A DNA stretch of 64,000 nucleotides from Carnegiea gigantea (Eukaryota; Streptophyta; Magnoliopsida; Caryophyllales; Cactaceae). Shown one piece after another: positions 1-11,580 of the stretch. A model generated the notes under the pieces. That model saw nothing but the letters and a program-made list of their open reading frames with translations, made no database searches and was not told where the DNA came from. Each line of letters begins with the position of its first letter. Positions within the stretch are counted from its first letter, which is position 1. A program made the translations under genes and the position numbers. The stretch covers positions 1,283,001 to 1,347,000 of the forward strand of contig JAKOGI010000002.1 in assembly GCA_029747015.1 (NCBI GenBank), given 5' to 3'.

Positions 1-599
1 GTGCATTAATGTCAAAGAAGTTTGGATGACAACCATTATAACTTACACCTTGATGTCATAGGCATTTCTATTTTCATTTTCTTGAGTTTCCCTTTTTTGT
101 GTATCATTTATTTAACCCGAATTTTAAAACTAGTGCTATATTAATTCTACAACTTGCCGGTGTGGAAAGTATATTTGATTTTTGACCGAGACTTGCCGGT
201 TGTCTTCATGGCTTTGTGCGTAAGCCAAAGCCAAATGGGGGATTGCAAAAATATTTCATTTTAAGTCGAGCGCATTAATTTTGATTTATTTATCATAAAA
301 ATATAGCAAATGGTGGATTGCAGAACGACTTATCAAATTCAATTAAAGCTCCAAAATAGCGTCTGAGAACTACAAGAAGACATGAGGAAATCCGGAGCCA
401 ATTTGAAGCAATAATAATTGAATTCCATGAAATTGATCCTTGCCTGCTTATTGAAGAATGACGGAGCAGACTTTACGTCCCAAGATGTCATGTTTTTATA
501 GGTTACACAGCACCTAACATGTATTTGAAAATCTTGGAGGAGAAATAAAATGGAAAATAGGTGCAGTTCGTTCATAAAAAGCAAAGGAATAGAGCCAAC
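1..599. other. AT-rich intergenic DNA
   Basis: I see no coding region. The only structure is a loose direct repeat: a phrase built on AAATGGxGGATTGCA occurs near 233-247 and again near 308-322, with an ACTTGCCGGT doublet near 150-200. This is probably decayed transposon DNA that I cannot classify. Confidence 0.4.
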
Positions 600-773
600 A
601 CAAGCTGGTTCAAGTGATTTGACACTTGTTCTCCTTAAACAAGGTATCGGGTTTGAATCTTGTGAATGGAGAAAATCTGTGATGTGAGAACTCTACCTTT
701 TACTGAGCCAATAGTAACTCGACTCTAGTGACATATAGGATCCAAGATCCCCCCCCCAAAAAAAAAAAAAAAC
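600..773 (+). mobile_element. tRNA-derived SINE
   Basis: An internal RNA polymerase III promoter is visible. Box A, TGGTTCAAGTG at 606-616, fits TRGYNNARNNG fully. Box B, GGTTTGAATCT at 650-660, fits GGTTCRANNCC with two mismatches, and the spacing of about 33 bases is tRNA-like. The element ends in a run of A (about 758-772), as expected of a retroposed Pol III transcript. The body after box B ('gtgaatggagaaaat') recurs in reverse near 5600-5635, so the family is dispersed. The exact 5' end and the target duplication are not resolved. Confidence 0.65.
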
Positions 774-814
774 AGAAGAATGGGAGGGAGAATTAAACGG
801 TTAGATAAGACTAT

Positions 815-832
815 CCCCCCCCCCCCCCCCCC
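815..832. repeat. C18 homopolymer
   Basis: An uninterrupted run of 18 C, just downstream of the SINE A-tail and a C-then-A tract at about 750-772. Length calls in such runs are error-prone. Confidence 0.9.
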
Positions 833-987
833 GGCGATAGTTACTAGCCAATAGGCTAAAGGCTTGTTAACATGGGCTGACTTCTGACCCCAACAAGTTC
901 AAAGACTCCAATTTAACCAAAAAACTTAAGTCCTGTTCTTTTTGTTGGTAATCACAGTTTACCAACTTTAACCCACTTCATGAACTT

Positions 988-1204
988 TGTTGGAGTATGA
1001 AAGTGGGTGTTATCCCACATTGATAAAATTCTAATAATTTGATAATAGGTGTTGTCCCATATTAATGAAATTAAAGGGTTTGAGCATGTATATGAGCTTG
1101 TGAGTTACTCCACCCATTATCAATTGTTTTTGGGTTGGAACCTTTTTTGAACTTGTGTACATGACTCGTATGTTGAAAGCTCAATTGATATAAAAAATTT
1201 AACA
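988..1204 (+). repeat. 5' LTR of the TRIM
   Basis: Begins TG and ends CA, 217 bp, the same length as the partner at 1307-1523. Both copies contain the same CCCACATTGATAAAATTC-like core. Confidence 0.92.
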
Positions 1205-1216
1205 TGGTATCAGAGC
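1205..1216 (+). promoter_or_regulatory. TRIM primer-binding site, initiator tRNA-Met type
   Basis: TGGTATCAGAGC lies with no gap after the LTR. It matches the complement of the 3' end of plant initiator tRNA-Met for 12 bases and then diverges. Confidence 0.9.
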
Positions 1217-1306
1217 GGGTTGCTCGATCTTGATTCACTACCGTCCTGTTTGATTAAAAACTGTATGCGTGTTGGGCCTTGTTAGTAGCCCACACATGAG
1301 GGGACA

Positions 1307-1523
1307 TGTTGGAGTATGAAAGTAGGTATTGTCCCACATTGATAAAATTCAAAGAATTTCATAGTGGGTGTTGTCCCATATTGATGAAATTAAAGGGCTT
1401 CAGCATGTATATAAGTTTATGAGTTACTTCACCCATTGTCAATTGATTTTGAGTTGGAACCTCATTTAAGCTTGTATACATAACTCGTTTGTTGAAAGCC
1501 TAATTGATATAAAAAATTTAACA
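1307..1523 (+). repeat. 3' LTR of the TRIM
   Basis: Direct-repeat partner of 988-1204, preceded by a purine-rich tract and followed by the AACTT target duplication. Confidence 0.92.
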
Positions 1524-1718
1524 AACTTCAATAAAAAATACTAACTTCAATCCACTTCAACCAACTTCAATCCACTATTTTAACCAACTTTTACCCATCA
1601 TATAAAAAAATACACCAACTTTAACTTATTTTAACTCATTTCAACAGAAAAATATACACTTCAGAGAACTTCACCCATTTCCCAACCCCTATTTCCTAAC
1701 GAAAAGAAGAGGCCCTTA

Positions 1719-3573
1719 CAATGTATTCGTTGGGATTAGACTTGTTTAACACTACTTATTGAGAACAGAAAAGCAACATAAAATTTGAAAAACACACATA
1801 CAAACACATACATACACACCACAAGAGAAGGGATGACACATAAATTTAACATGAAGATTTCACCACATTGAGGGAAAAAACCACAGTCTGACAATGGCTA
1901 ATGCATCATCCACTATAATAAGAAAATACATATTACAATTGGGGACCCTTGTAACACTATTCATTCTCAATCTCATGTAACTAGTGTTTGAGTCAACCCC
2001 CCTCCCAAATTTATCTCCCCTCACAACATGTTCTCCCCTGATCGAAGCTTGGCGTGCTGCTCGGGATACATCCCACAAATTCGCAGCCCCATACAATCAC
2101 TCAATAACATGCATTAGAGTAAGAGGATAATAATCACACTCAAAACTCCACATTGATTTAATAGGATCCCTCTCTTATTTTCTTCAATCAGCCAACACCG
2201 TCTTGTTTATAGTGTGGCAAATTGTGATCAATCAAAGACGGTTTTTACCTCCTTACTATCACCAAAAAAGGGTTATTGCTGGAGCATCAATCATTATCTC
2301 AATTTTATGCCCATTGTAGTCATACGATCCTGCCCAACATTTATACCATACGCTCAGGTCTATAAAATTGCTGAAGTGTCACAATTTGAACTGCAAAATT
2401 CTTATTTTTCTGGGAAGGGGAATCATTGAAGAGAAAAGGTGGATTTTCAAAAACCAAAAAAAAAAAAAAAAAATTACGGTGTGTGTGGATCTATAGACCC
2501 TAATGTACCTTATATTTTTGGGGGAAGCTTCCACCCCTTTGATTTGTTTCCTTTTTTGTGTTCTGGACTTTTGTCTCCTTTCTTTTTTCTGTTTTCTTTT
2601 TTTCCTTCTTTTTCTCTACTCTTCTCATTTATTGTTTTTCAGGCTATTTTAATTAACAAAAATTAATCAAATATAACTGGGGTTGGACCCAAATGCTACC
2701 CTATTAGCCCTGTAATTAGGGCATGATACAAAGCAAAATAGAATTACATGATAACACTGACAGGATCCGAGACACTTGCTAACTAACAAATATGATCTCA
2801 AGGACTATATATGTTTAATTTCTACTGTCAATGTGATTTAAGATCCTACTAAGGCCTTGTTTTTTTTGTTGACAAATCTATGGCTTCACTCCTTCCCACC
2901 CTCTAAAGATAAATACCACTTCTCATTTCTTTCTATTCTCACTCACTCATTTCTACTATATTACATATTATTATGGTCATCACCGCCAGCATATATCTAG
3001 ACATTAATACCTTTATTATTACCTTGATTTTGGTTATTTTGCTAATTTATTTGCGGGGTGTTTACGTTACTTAGATTTGTTGATGTTATTTTACTTTGAC
3101 TAGTACCTCACAAGTGGGGAAAAAAAATTGTAAAAGTAACATGTAACCTTTTATTTTTGTGTGGAAGAGTGTTAAAAGAAATGAGATTAACTGTATTAAA
3201 CTAAAGTCATTAGGCGTTTTCACATTTTAATTTTTCATGGTAATATGAGGAGTGGTAGTAATAGTAATAATAGTGGTGATGATGATGATGATGATGATAA
3301 TAATTTCCCCTTCCCCTTCTCTCCCGTGCCTTTTCTAATCCAAACACAACAATATAAATAACCTCTGTTCTCCTCCACTTTAAATCGAAATAAAGTTAAG
3401 ACATTTCTCTCAATTTCCCTTCCCTTCATTAATCTCCCCTCCGCTCACCCTCTAATATCCAAACAGAGTGTAAGTTTCCAATAATTGTAACCGAGATTTG
3501 GGTCCAAATTTGTCCCACACCATGAAATTTGACATTTAATTTGAGTTAAAAAGATGAACCATTTTTTTTTTTA
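1719..3573. other. AT-rich intergenic DNA with simple repeats
   Basis: No gene is supported; the open frames are short and low-complexity. It holds an A-tract near 2455-2472, a long pyrimidine tract at 2540-2640, and a (GAT)n stretch at about 3278-3298 preceded by (AGT/AAT) triplets. A GGCCTTGTTTTTTTTGTTG phrase near 2853 resembles the left end of the MITE family at 929, but I found no matching right end. Confidence 0.5.
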
Positions 3574-3589
3574 TCAGTCAACATACAAA

Positions 3590-4860
3590 AGCATAACCAC
3601 GTAGTATTTTAATATATACATTGTAAATATCAAAATCTTCCAAATATCAAAACAAATTCTATATTCCAAATGTCAAAATCTTCAAGTATCCAACCTCCAC
3701 GAAGTAATGTCCTTGTAGCTCGGCTAACCCTTACCTTCTCCTGATCATATAAAGAAACTACTAAAAGGTATAATTGCCGCTACTGATACAAGGAAAAAGA
3801 GCGTTGAAGAGTAAAATAGACAATAAGTGATTATTAATCTGCTATTCTAGACAACTAAACCTATTTGTTACATGAGTTCAATGAAGCCAACCAGATCCAA
3901 TAGAGCATATTATGGGTACTTCTATAGTTTCTTCCTTAAACTCTTCGAAATCCTCATGATAGCTGGAGTCTCATCCCCTAAGATACAAACACCAACTGTC
4001 TGCTCGACTTGAAGCTTTATCTAGTAATTTTCGTAAGGGTAAGGGAAGCCTGTTTGGCAAACTCGTGTATCTTTTCTTTATTATTAGAATTCTTTTCAGC
4101 AGAAGGCAAAATAAGTTGACTACAAGTAGTGAAATGCGTAGGCTCTTCAATATCATTGGCAAAATATCTGCTCACAACACAAATGCTGTAAGATTTTTTT
4201 CAGAAGGGTCATTTTGCCAATATAAGTAAGATGACTATTTGCGGGTCCTATAGGCAGAGAAATCGTTTTGCTGGCCTCAGAGCAAGCTTCTTGATCACTT
4301 TCAGAATCAAACTTAGCAGAATTATTTCGATCCAAATGCCTACGGGTATCTACTACATCATTGGCTTGAATATTCTCCAAGCTATCAGGAAACCACTTCC
4401 TGTGAATTATGACCAATATTAACTACATCAAAGTCATTTCTTATGGGAGAAATATCAACCTCAAACCTACGTTTTGGAAATCACTTCCACTTTGACGGGT
4501 TATTTCTAACAAAACAACCCTTGAAAGGCACTCGACTCTTGCGGGCTCTTTTTTAAACTTTGACCCAACTTACACTCATGACCAAGTTAGCCCATATAAA
4601 AAGCTTTCATGGGGTTGAAAGAATCGCCTTCTTACCTTCTTCTTTGGTTTTAAATCTGACAAACCCATATTTGATGCCGCTTTTTCTAGCACCTCAATTT
4701 GGAGTACAAGGATCAACGACGTTTATGAAAAATGCAAATTCAGTTTGTAATTCCTCAGATATATATTGGAAGGCAAGTTCTCAATGAACATTGAATGAAG
4801 GTCTTCATACCTTGATAACCCTAAATGAAAACTCCCATGAGACTATTGAAACCTTATATT
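3590..4860 (-). pseudogene. Duplicated module 1, copy I: degraded gene fragment
   Basis: This stretch is closely repeated at 12591-13740 and, in part, at 10310-11580. On the minus strand, broken protein-like frames are shared by the copies. The clearest is 4153-4416, with a phrase starting VIIHRKWFPDSLENIQAN that recurs in copy III at 13060-13329 with conservative changes. The next downstream frame, 3971-4162, also recurs. Conservation at the amino-acid level suggests the debris was once a coding gene read leftward. I do not recognise the family and assign no function. Frames are broken by stops and shifts, so no product is expected. Confidence 0.5.
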
Positions 4861-6500
4861 TTATTTAAAAATGATATATATGTATATATGACATTATAAT
4901 CAATGAAGGGCATAATTTGTACAACGGCCATACATCATTTAAGACTATTGAAACCTGATACTTTCCTATTCCTACCCCATGCATATACCTTCATTTTTAA
5001 AATTATTTACTTTTTTTCCTAAATTATTATATTTTGCCGTTCTTACAATGAGATTAAAATAACCGTTCATTGTTTTATTTTATCAAAAATAATTTCCTTC
5101 CTATATACAAAAAGACAATGCCAGCTAGCTTTTATTCTACATATGCGCATTACGCGCCAACTTCATGTTATCTTTTATATATGAGTTATGCAACTTTCAT
5201 TTTTAGATGAGATATGTGACGCAATAATATATATATATAAGCAAAATCAGGGCAACTAGGTCAAAGAGAATGTGCAAAATAACTCTTCACTAATTATGAA
5301 TTTTCTCTTTTCTTCTTCTTTTTTTTTGGGGGGGTGTTGCCGGTAGGGTAATAGAATTTGATGCAAAATATTGTGTATGAGTATCTCCAATGAAGTCGTT
5401 TTCTTTTTTTTTTTTAAATCAAGTTAGACTGTTTCATTGGAAGTACTTAGTGGTATCATTGAAAAATTACATGAGAAATGCCACATTAAAAAAAGGAAAA
5501 AGAAAGTAAATGAACAAAAGCTATTATTTAAAAACCCACACTCGTAGAGATGCAGAAATTAAGAGAAGAATATTGTACACTTGTCAAGGCCTCAGCGCTT
5601 CCAACATCTATCATAGATTTTCTCTATTTACAAGATTCGAACCCAAGACTTTGCTTAGCGCTTCCAACAATGAGATTTCCTTGTTGCATTTTTTTGATTC
5701 CCAAAATATTCCCTAAAAAATCATGCTCCCAAACACACCCACAAGCATCCAAGTACACTCCATCTAATGCTCATTTGTCCCCAACCCAAACTCACACCCA
5801 AACCCTTTTTAAAACCACTATACCCTCATTTCTCTAATTTCACACATTACATAATAATTCTTACGAATTCTTTTGTGCTCCTTGTTATTGTTTTCATTTC
5901 CAAGGTAAAATTCAGAAATCAAAAATGAATTTCGAGGTAGTAATGTCTTCTACTTATGTCACCAATATCAATTATTCATATCAGTCTCATCACAAATTAA
6001 GATAAAATCATCTTAAATTTAAATTAAAACATGATATCTGGATTCAAACCCAACCCTAAATTTGACTAGGTGAACTAAACCACCTCAAAAATTAACGTCA
6101 TCTTCTACTATTTGTTGTATTTTAATGAAATTTACTACATGAACCATAATCATCAAGATTATAGTGCACGAGAAACAAATATTTTCAATACTAATCATAA
6201 ATATTATTACAACTTAACATATCATTCCTGGCTCCTTTACAGAACTTTTAAAATTATTATAATTTTTAGCTATTTTTTGTTGACATATCATTCTTACAAT
6301 GTCCAACATAGAACTTGATAAATACAAGTGTCCCCTTCCCACTTCAGTCAAAATTAACTCAGACCTTGACTAATTTATCAAATTAAATGTGAGTATATGC
6401 ATATATTCATACCATAGTCATTAATTTGTCTATATGGAAGAGGACATGGACCTACACCTATGCATCACAGCTAGCTTTTATTACTCAAGGAGAAACTTCT
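4861..6500. other. Non-coding insert between modules 1 and 2 of copy I
   Basis: AT-rich DNA with T-rich and G-rich tracts near 5310-5335 and 5400. It is absent or replaced in copies II and III, where modules 1 and 2 lie much closer together. Apart from the SINE-like fragment at 5585-5670, I see nothing classifiable. Confidence 0.4.
5585..5670 (-). mobile_element. SINE-like fragment
   Basis: Read on the minus strand, it contains GGGTTCGAATCTTG, a good box B, followed by an 'aatagagaaaat' stretch like that after box B in the SINE at 600-773. Box A is not clear and no A-tail was found, so this is at most a truncated relative. Confidence 0.4.
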
Positions 6501-6504
6501 GAGA

Positions 6505-8023
6505 AAAGCGGATTATATTGGTGAGAAACCCTCGCGAGTTGCCTCCGTTTGATGAACCGTTACATCACTCTTAAACTGTTGGAAAAGCCAGGCACAGAAA
6601 TCACTCTTAAACTGTTACATCAGAAACTCATCATAAACGGTGGAAAGCTTTACTACGACTATAGGATAGTACCTTCTATGGTGGTTTAGCATAATTGTGA
6701 GGTACTTTTTACGCAAGCATATTAGAATTAATTTTTTAAATTTTTACGGATAGTTAAAAAGACGTTAGAAGTAAGGTTATTTACATCTGAATTTCTCCAA
6801 AATCAAAAAAAGGGACCTATATTAAGAGTTGTCGTAGACATCTGAATTTATATTGACGCTTGAAACCTTGAGGAATTCGGTACAAAATACCTCTATCACT
6901 TGTCTATTATCGTAGCATTGCACAAAGCTCCGGTAGATATACAACTTACCTACCCAAAAAATATATTACTGAAATTAAAAGTGTATACCTTGGTTGGCAT
7001 ATAATAAATAGGTCCATCACTTCACGGTGTATTATACTGAAACTTCAACAACTTAATTGTTAGCTTAGCAATATAAATTGGAGCAAATTTTCAGGTGGAA
7101 ATAAGTATGGTTTAGTTTAGTAAAAATAATTTTAGTTTAGAAAAAATATGTTCAATTTAGTTGTGTCCAAAAAAGGTTTAGTATACACCTAATTAAGATG
7201 ATCATACCTTTGATAATTTGCATACACCTAATTAAGATGATCATACCTTTGATAATTTGTCTACAACCTTTGAAGTTCGAACTATAAGTTAAGCTTACCA
7301 AATGCCAAGCATTTAAAATTAAAATTATTGTTTATTAAGTGTTAATAACAAGATAATTTCACATGAAATTTTCATTTTATCATATATTTTTGATGGAACT
7401 ATCTGACCCAATCACAAAAGTAAAATTCCGTTTGATAATTTGATCAATCAAATTGAACAAATTTCTTTTTTCAATGGAAAATTAAGAAATTAATATCATT
7501 CACCTTTTCGTTTAGGCAACTATTGGGCGCTGGCCTGATATTCTGAAAAAGAACTAAGTTTCTACTTGTTTCAAGGTTTTCTAACTTTACACTTGGGAAT
7601 TATGAAATTACATATCCAATATCTTATATTTAGTAGGAGTGCTTCTTTCACTAAACTTACAATATGGATACACTGACCAATCCACAAAGTTTGAGTTCTA
7701 GTACGCCATCGTAATTTCTTAGGTTTATATGTAAACTCACACCGACCTTCAATTATCACTTCTTATTTTTGTTGAATCCATTTCTTAGATTGAAACAAAT
7801 AAGTGGAATTAAAAATTGAACAAACACTGCCCTTAATTTTACTACATTAAAATTCAGCCAGTTGATTCTTCAATTGTTTAAATTCCTAACCTAACCAAGT
7901 GTGGCCTTTAAAAAAATATAAAAATTAAAGCTGCCTTTTTTCTTCGTTAGTTTGAAATCAAGTCTATTTGCCCTAACCTTTTCATGTTATGTCGGTTTGT
8001 TTCCATGGGCCATCAATGCATGT
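6505..8023. repeat. Duplicated module 2, copy I
   Basis: Matches 14090-15843 over most of its length, and 11760-12560 over its first half. Shared marks are GAGAAACCCTCGCGAGTTGC near 6520, GGTGGAAAGCTTTACTACG near 6640, and the end GGGCCATCAATGCAT near 8010. No coding region is apparent. The internal stretches are AT-rich, with a local doublet (CACCTAATTAAGATGATCAT at 7186 and 7226). Confidence 0.7.
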
Positions 8024-8880
8024 TCTGTCGGTCTGTTTCTGCGCCGCCTCCCCGGTCGCTCACTCGCCTGATTTTCTATTTAAAGCCCCTTCAGACGTTT
8101 TTGTTGAGAGTCTCCCCGGCTCTCCTTTGACGACTTTTTGGGAGTTCTTAGTTTAGATTTAGCCAATCAAAATCCCATTTGGTGGAATTATATTAGAAGG
8201 ATTAGAATTTGCTTTGGTTGTTTGGATTCAAACTCACGGATTTCCAAGTTTATTCAGTCAACATAAGTTTCTTCTCTTTCTGTCTCTATTTTTGCATGTT
8301 TTGTTCTTGTTTTGATTATTTTTGATTTTTAGCTTTTGCTGTTAATCATACTTATTAGTTTGTTAAGATTTTGTTATTGTTTGAATCTCCTTGCTAGTTA
8401 ATGTTTGCGTTCATGTTTGTGTTCATGTTTGTGTGTTTAGTTGTAATTAGTTTTAACTGTGTTTGTGACGCTTAGACGTTAGTTTGTGTTGATTTGGATG
8501 GTGATTAACCTCTTGATGGCTAATTAATCTTGTTAGGGCATTTACCCACCTTGTTTATGCTTTAATTTAGAGTTTTCTTTCATACCCGTCAAGTGTTCGA
8601 TGAAATACTTGAAAGAACTTTCATCCGTATTTTGGCGCATTCAACTTGTGTTGAAAGGTAAGGTTGATTGTCTAGTGTGGATAGAGAGAATAGCTGAGAT
8701 TCAAATATGAAAATAGTTTCGGTCGCTAGCTAGGTCAAGAGTTGTCAATTTTGTAGTTTAATTGAGCTAATCCCATAAAAATAGGAGGTTAGAACAATTA
8801 GACTAACTCATGACCCTTGAAAGTGTACTTGAGTGGTCCTTAATGATGCGATCGATCATCTCTGAATACTAGCATAACTT
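8024..8880 (+). mobile_element. Possible gypsy LTR remnant
   Basis: A GC-richer start (about 8030-8070) is followed by a TATA-like CTATTTAAAG at 8076-8085 and a T-rich leader. Further on, phrases of the style seen in the Athila LTRs of this window appear ('gaaaatag...', 'gactaactcatgacccttgaaagtg' near 8800-8830). There is no second LTR, primer site or target duplication. A decayed solo LTR or 5' leader is my best guess; an old host promoter is the alternative. Confidence 0.3.
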
Positions 8881-9224
8881 GATAAGGTGTAATACCTTAT
8901 CACAGGTGTAATACAATCAGCACGAAGATTTTTTGTTCTTTCATAGAAAATCGAATTTTCTGCAATGTGCATTGGTGCCTTATTGTCATAATGCAACACA
9001 ATAGATAACGGAGGAGTGAGATAGAAATCTTCCATAAGATGAGAAAGCTGTTCCAGCTCAGAAGTTGTAGTTGACATAGTTCTATATATAGCCTTAGCTG
9101 ATAATTTAGCAACCGTTTTTTGCTTTTTGGCTTTCCACGAGGCTAAAGAGCTAGGAGCCAAGAAAGATGCAAAAACCTGTAAGTGATCGTGCAAAATCTT
9201 TAGAAGTGCCCAATCTGTACCCAA
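8856..9224 (-). pseudogene. Ty1/copia RNase H fragment
   Basis: The minus-strand frame (122 codons) contains the C-terminal RNase H signature of Ty1/copia polyproteins: a [20 protein letters not shown] region, the [12 protein letters not shown] block (normally CDNQAALHIA) and [12 protein letters not shown] (normally FHERTKHIEIDC). The Glu of the usual SAEAEYR block is replaced (SAKAIYR), so the catalytic site is damaged. No integrase, RT or LTR flanks it. It is an isolated 3' fragment ending next to the microsatellite at 9244, and it will not make a functional protein. Confidence 0.8.
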
Positions 9225-9234
9225 ATTCTCTTCT

Positions 9235-9353
<119 letters not shown>

Positions 9354-10309
9354 ATTTTGTTTTCTTAATTATCAAATAAAGTGTAGATGAGCAATGATAA
9401 ATGGGTTATCGTGTTGACCTATTTAACCTATTTAGTCAGACGAGTTAAATTTGTTAATCTATTTAACTAAACGGGTGAAAATCTGCACCCAAATTCGCTT
9501 AATTTCGTATCGGTTTCGAATCGATAATTATATCGGATCAATTTTGCTTCCTGGATGAGTCAATTTACAAAGAATTTATATCAATACCTAATATCATGAC
9601 ATCTGTCATAGCAAGTAGCAACGTACTAAAAAAAGACTACGGGATACTACTTGGACGCAGAAACCTCATTATGTCAGGATGTCGTTTAAAATCCAAAGAT
9701 GTAACTAGCAATATAGAAGGATCATATATTAGCATGTCATCTTATAATTAATCAAGCTGGTAATAATGAAGAAACATGAGGATGGGCTAGCTTAATAATT
9801 GGGCTGGCGGGAGGAGAGAGAAAGAAACAGAGATTAAATTAGCTATGTATGTATACCTTAGGTTGGATCATGATTCATGGCGAGAGGGTGATGAGTAGAA
9901 TTAGGCTCAGTAATATCCGTACGGCTAGGGAGTGTGACCATAAACATCTTTATCGAGGGTCAATGGTCATGGTGCGATGATCATGGTCGCACTTCCTAGC
10001 CGTAAGGAGACTAGTGGGCAGTGCTTGCGGTGTAGATCCAAGGCCCCTTTGGTATTTTCTTTTTCTTTTTCTTTTTCTTTTTAATCAAAAGGCCCCAAGT
10101 GTATTGCTCTTGAGAGAATTGAGGTGAGATATTGCATGTATAGAATGGGTGATTATGTTGCTCGCAAGCGCGTCATATATATAGCATGCGGTGGTAGTTG
10201 AGCAAAGCTAGTTCCCAACTTTATGGATTTTCTTTTTAATCAAAAGGCCCCTTAGTATTTCTTTTTCTTTTTCTTTCCTTTTTAACCATAGTCTATCATA
10301 CACACATAA
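9354..10309. other. Intergenic DNA with pyrimidine tract
   Basis: No gene is seen. It holds a (CTTTTT)n tract at about 10056-10082 and a weaker second one near 10260. The phrase 'aatcaaaaggccc' occurs at 10083 and 10237, suggesting a local duplication. Confidence 0.4.
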
Positions 10310-11580
10310 TGTACTACTAGTATTACATATCTTTGATGACTCATTGATTGTTATCATATAAAGAAACCGCTCAAAGGTACAATTACCGCTACTGATACAA
10401 GGAAAAAGAGCATTGAATAATAAAGCAGACAACAAGTAATTAGCAATTTGCTATTTCAGGCAACTATAGTTAAGAGCTTATATCTCCTTACAACTCCTTA
10501 CATCTTCTTACATCTCCTTGCATCTTCTTACATCTTCTTACATCTCTTTATATCTCCTTACATCTTCTTATATCTTCGTACATTTTCTTACATCTCATAG
10601 ATTTTCTATAATATTCATTTATTTTAGTTACAGAAATATGTATTTTTTTTAATGATACTACTAATATACAAAATTTATAAATATATTATGAACACAACAT
10701 TTACATAAATATAAAAACATAATATAACGATATAAATTATATTTGAGTTTCGACATGAAATACATATTATCATAGATGACCATACATTTATTTATATTTA
10801 AAATTATTTACTTAAAATAGAAATTTTTTTGAATAATTGTATCCAATTTTGTCCAAATTTTTTTTTTTTTTTGGTCATACTTTGCTTGTTCGATCAAACT
10901 AATGTTCATATAAAAATTCTTGTACAAAATTTTATTCGCCAAATTTATGGGGACAATATATTTTATTATTGTGTAATTAACTTAATTAATTGTTTATTTT
11001 TAATAAGTATATTATTTTAATGTTATTATTTTTCATCTAAAATGTTCATTGTAAAATAAATTATACTATACAACTTTTCAACAATTTAACAACTCCTTAC
11101 ATCCATCTTTACAGCTCCTCACAGTTCCGTACATCTCCTTACAGCTCTTTACACCTTCTTACAGTTTCTTACATCTCCTTACATCTATCTATCTATCTAA
11201 AACGCGAAATAGAACAGGCCCTAAATCCATTCATCACATAAGTTCAGTGAAGCCAACCAGATTCAATAGAGCATATTATGGGTACCTTTCTAGTTTCTTC
11301 CTTAAACTCTTCGAAATCCTCATGACAGCTGGAGTCTCATCTCCTAAGATACAAACACCAACTGTCTGCTTGACTCTAAGCTTTATTTAGTAATTTTCGT
11401 AAGGGTAGGGGAGTCCTGCCTGGCAAACTCGTGTATTTTTTCTTTAGTATTAGAATTCTTTTTAGCAGAAGGCAAAATAGGTTGACCACAACGTAACTAG
11501 TGGAATGCGTAGGGTCCTCAATGTCATTGGTAGAATATCTGCTCACGACACAAACGCTGTTGCCTCCGTTTGAGAGCGAC
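10310..11580 (-). pseudogene. Duplicated module 1, copy II, truncated and MITE-interrupted
   Basis: Repeats the right-hand part of module 1 (compare 3760-4190 and 12640-13090) but is split by the MITE at 10468-11221. It breaks off near 11560, inside the region matching 4180, and jumps to GTTGCCTCCGTTTGAGAG, a phrase of module 2. The minus-strand frame 11376-11582 matches its equivalents in copies I and III. The unrecognised gene debris is the same as in copy I. The abrupt junction shows an internal deletion relative to the other copies. Confidence 0.5.
10468..11221 (+). mobile_element. Tourist-like MITE with 10-bp subterminal repeats
   Basis: Copies I and III of module 1 supply an empty site: both run straight through where this 754-bp block sits, with TAA at the junction. 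Here the junctions are TAT (10465-10467) and TAA (11222-11224). The right end, reverse-complemented, reads GGGCCTGTTCTATTTCGCG, like the MITE ends at 929 and 50835. The left inverted repeat seems lost. Both flanks inside the element are arrays of a 10-base unit of the form ACATCTYCTT (10475-10612 and 11090-11185). The middle is AT-rich and non-coding. A relative lies inverted at 49436-50835. Confidence 0.65.

Larger units (their letters stand above)
988..1523 (+). mobile_element. TRIM (miniature LTR retrotransposon), complete
   Basis: Two 217-bp direct repeats (988-1204 and 1307-1523) begin TGTTGGAG and end ATTTAACA. The 102-bp interior starts directly with TGGTATCAGAGC, complementary to the 3' end of initiator tRNA-Met. 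It ends with the purine-rich ACATGAGGGGACA before the second LTR. A perfect 5-bp target duplication AACTT flanks it (983-987 and 1524-1528). There is no coding capacity, so this is a non-autonomous terminal-repeat retrotransposon in miniature, mobilised by proteins made elsewhere. I see no 5S rRNA-like sequence in the LTR, so it is not the Cassandra type. It lies inside the MITE at 929-1715. Confidence 0.93.
929..1715. mobile_element. Tourist-like MITE, split by a TRIM
   Basis: The ends form an imperfect inverted repeat. The left end reads AGTCCTGTTCTTTTTGTT from 929; the right end, reverse-complemented from 1715, reads GGGCCTCTTCTTTTCGTT. Both are flanked by TTA (926-928 and 1716-1718), the usual target duplication of PIF/Harbinger-type MITEs. 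Without the inserted TRIM and its duplicated target the element is about 246 bp. Its interior is a low-complexity series of 'aacttcaatccacttcaacc'-like phrases. It has no coding capacity and would need a transposase in trans. The related termini at 11221 and 50835 suggest the same family. Confidence 0.6.

Noticed and set aside
988..1523. Cassandra-type TRIM carrying 5S rRNA sequence
   Set aside because: I see no 5S internal promoter blocks in the LTRs.
2852..3470. A further MITE starting GGCCTTGTTTTTTTTGTTG
   Set aside because: No right terminus inverted to it and no matching target duplication could be found.
5510..5837. Two overlapping plus-strand frames of 68 and 95 codons
   Set aside because: They overlap a SINE-like fragment and a simple ACCCAAAC-type stretch; no protein family likeness.
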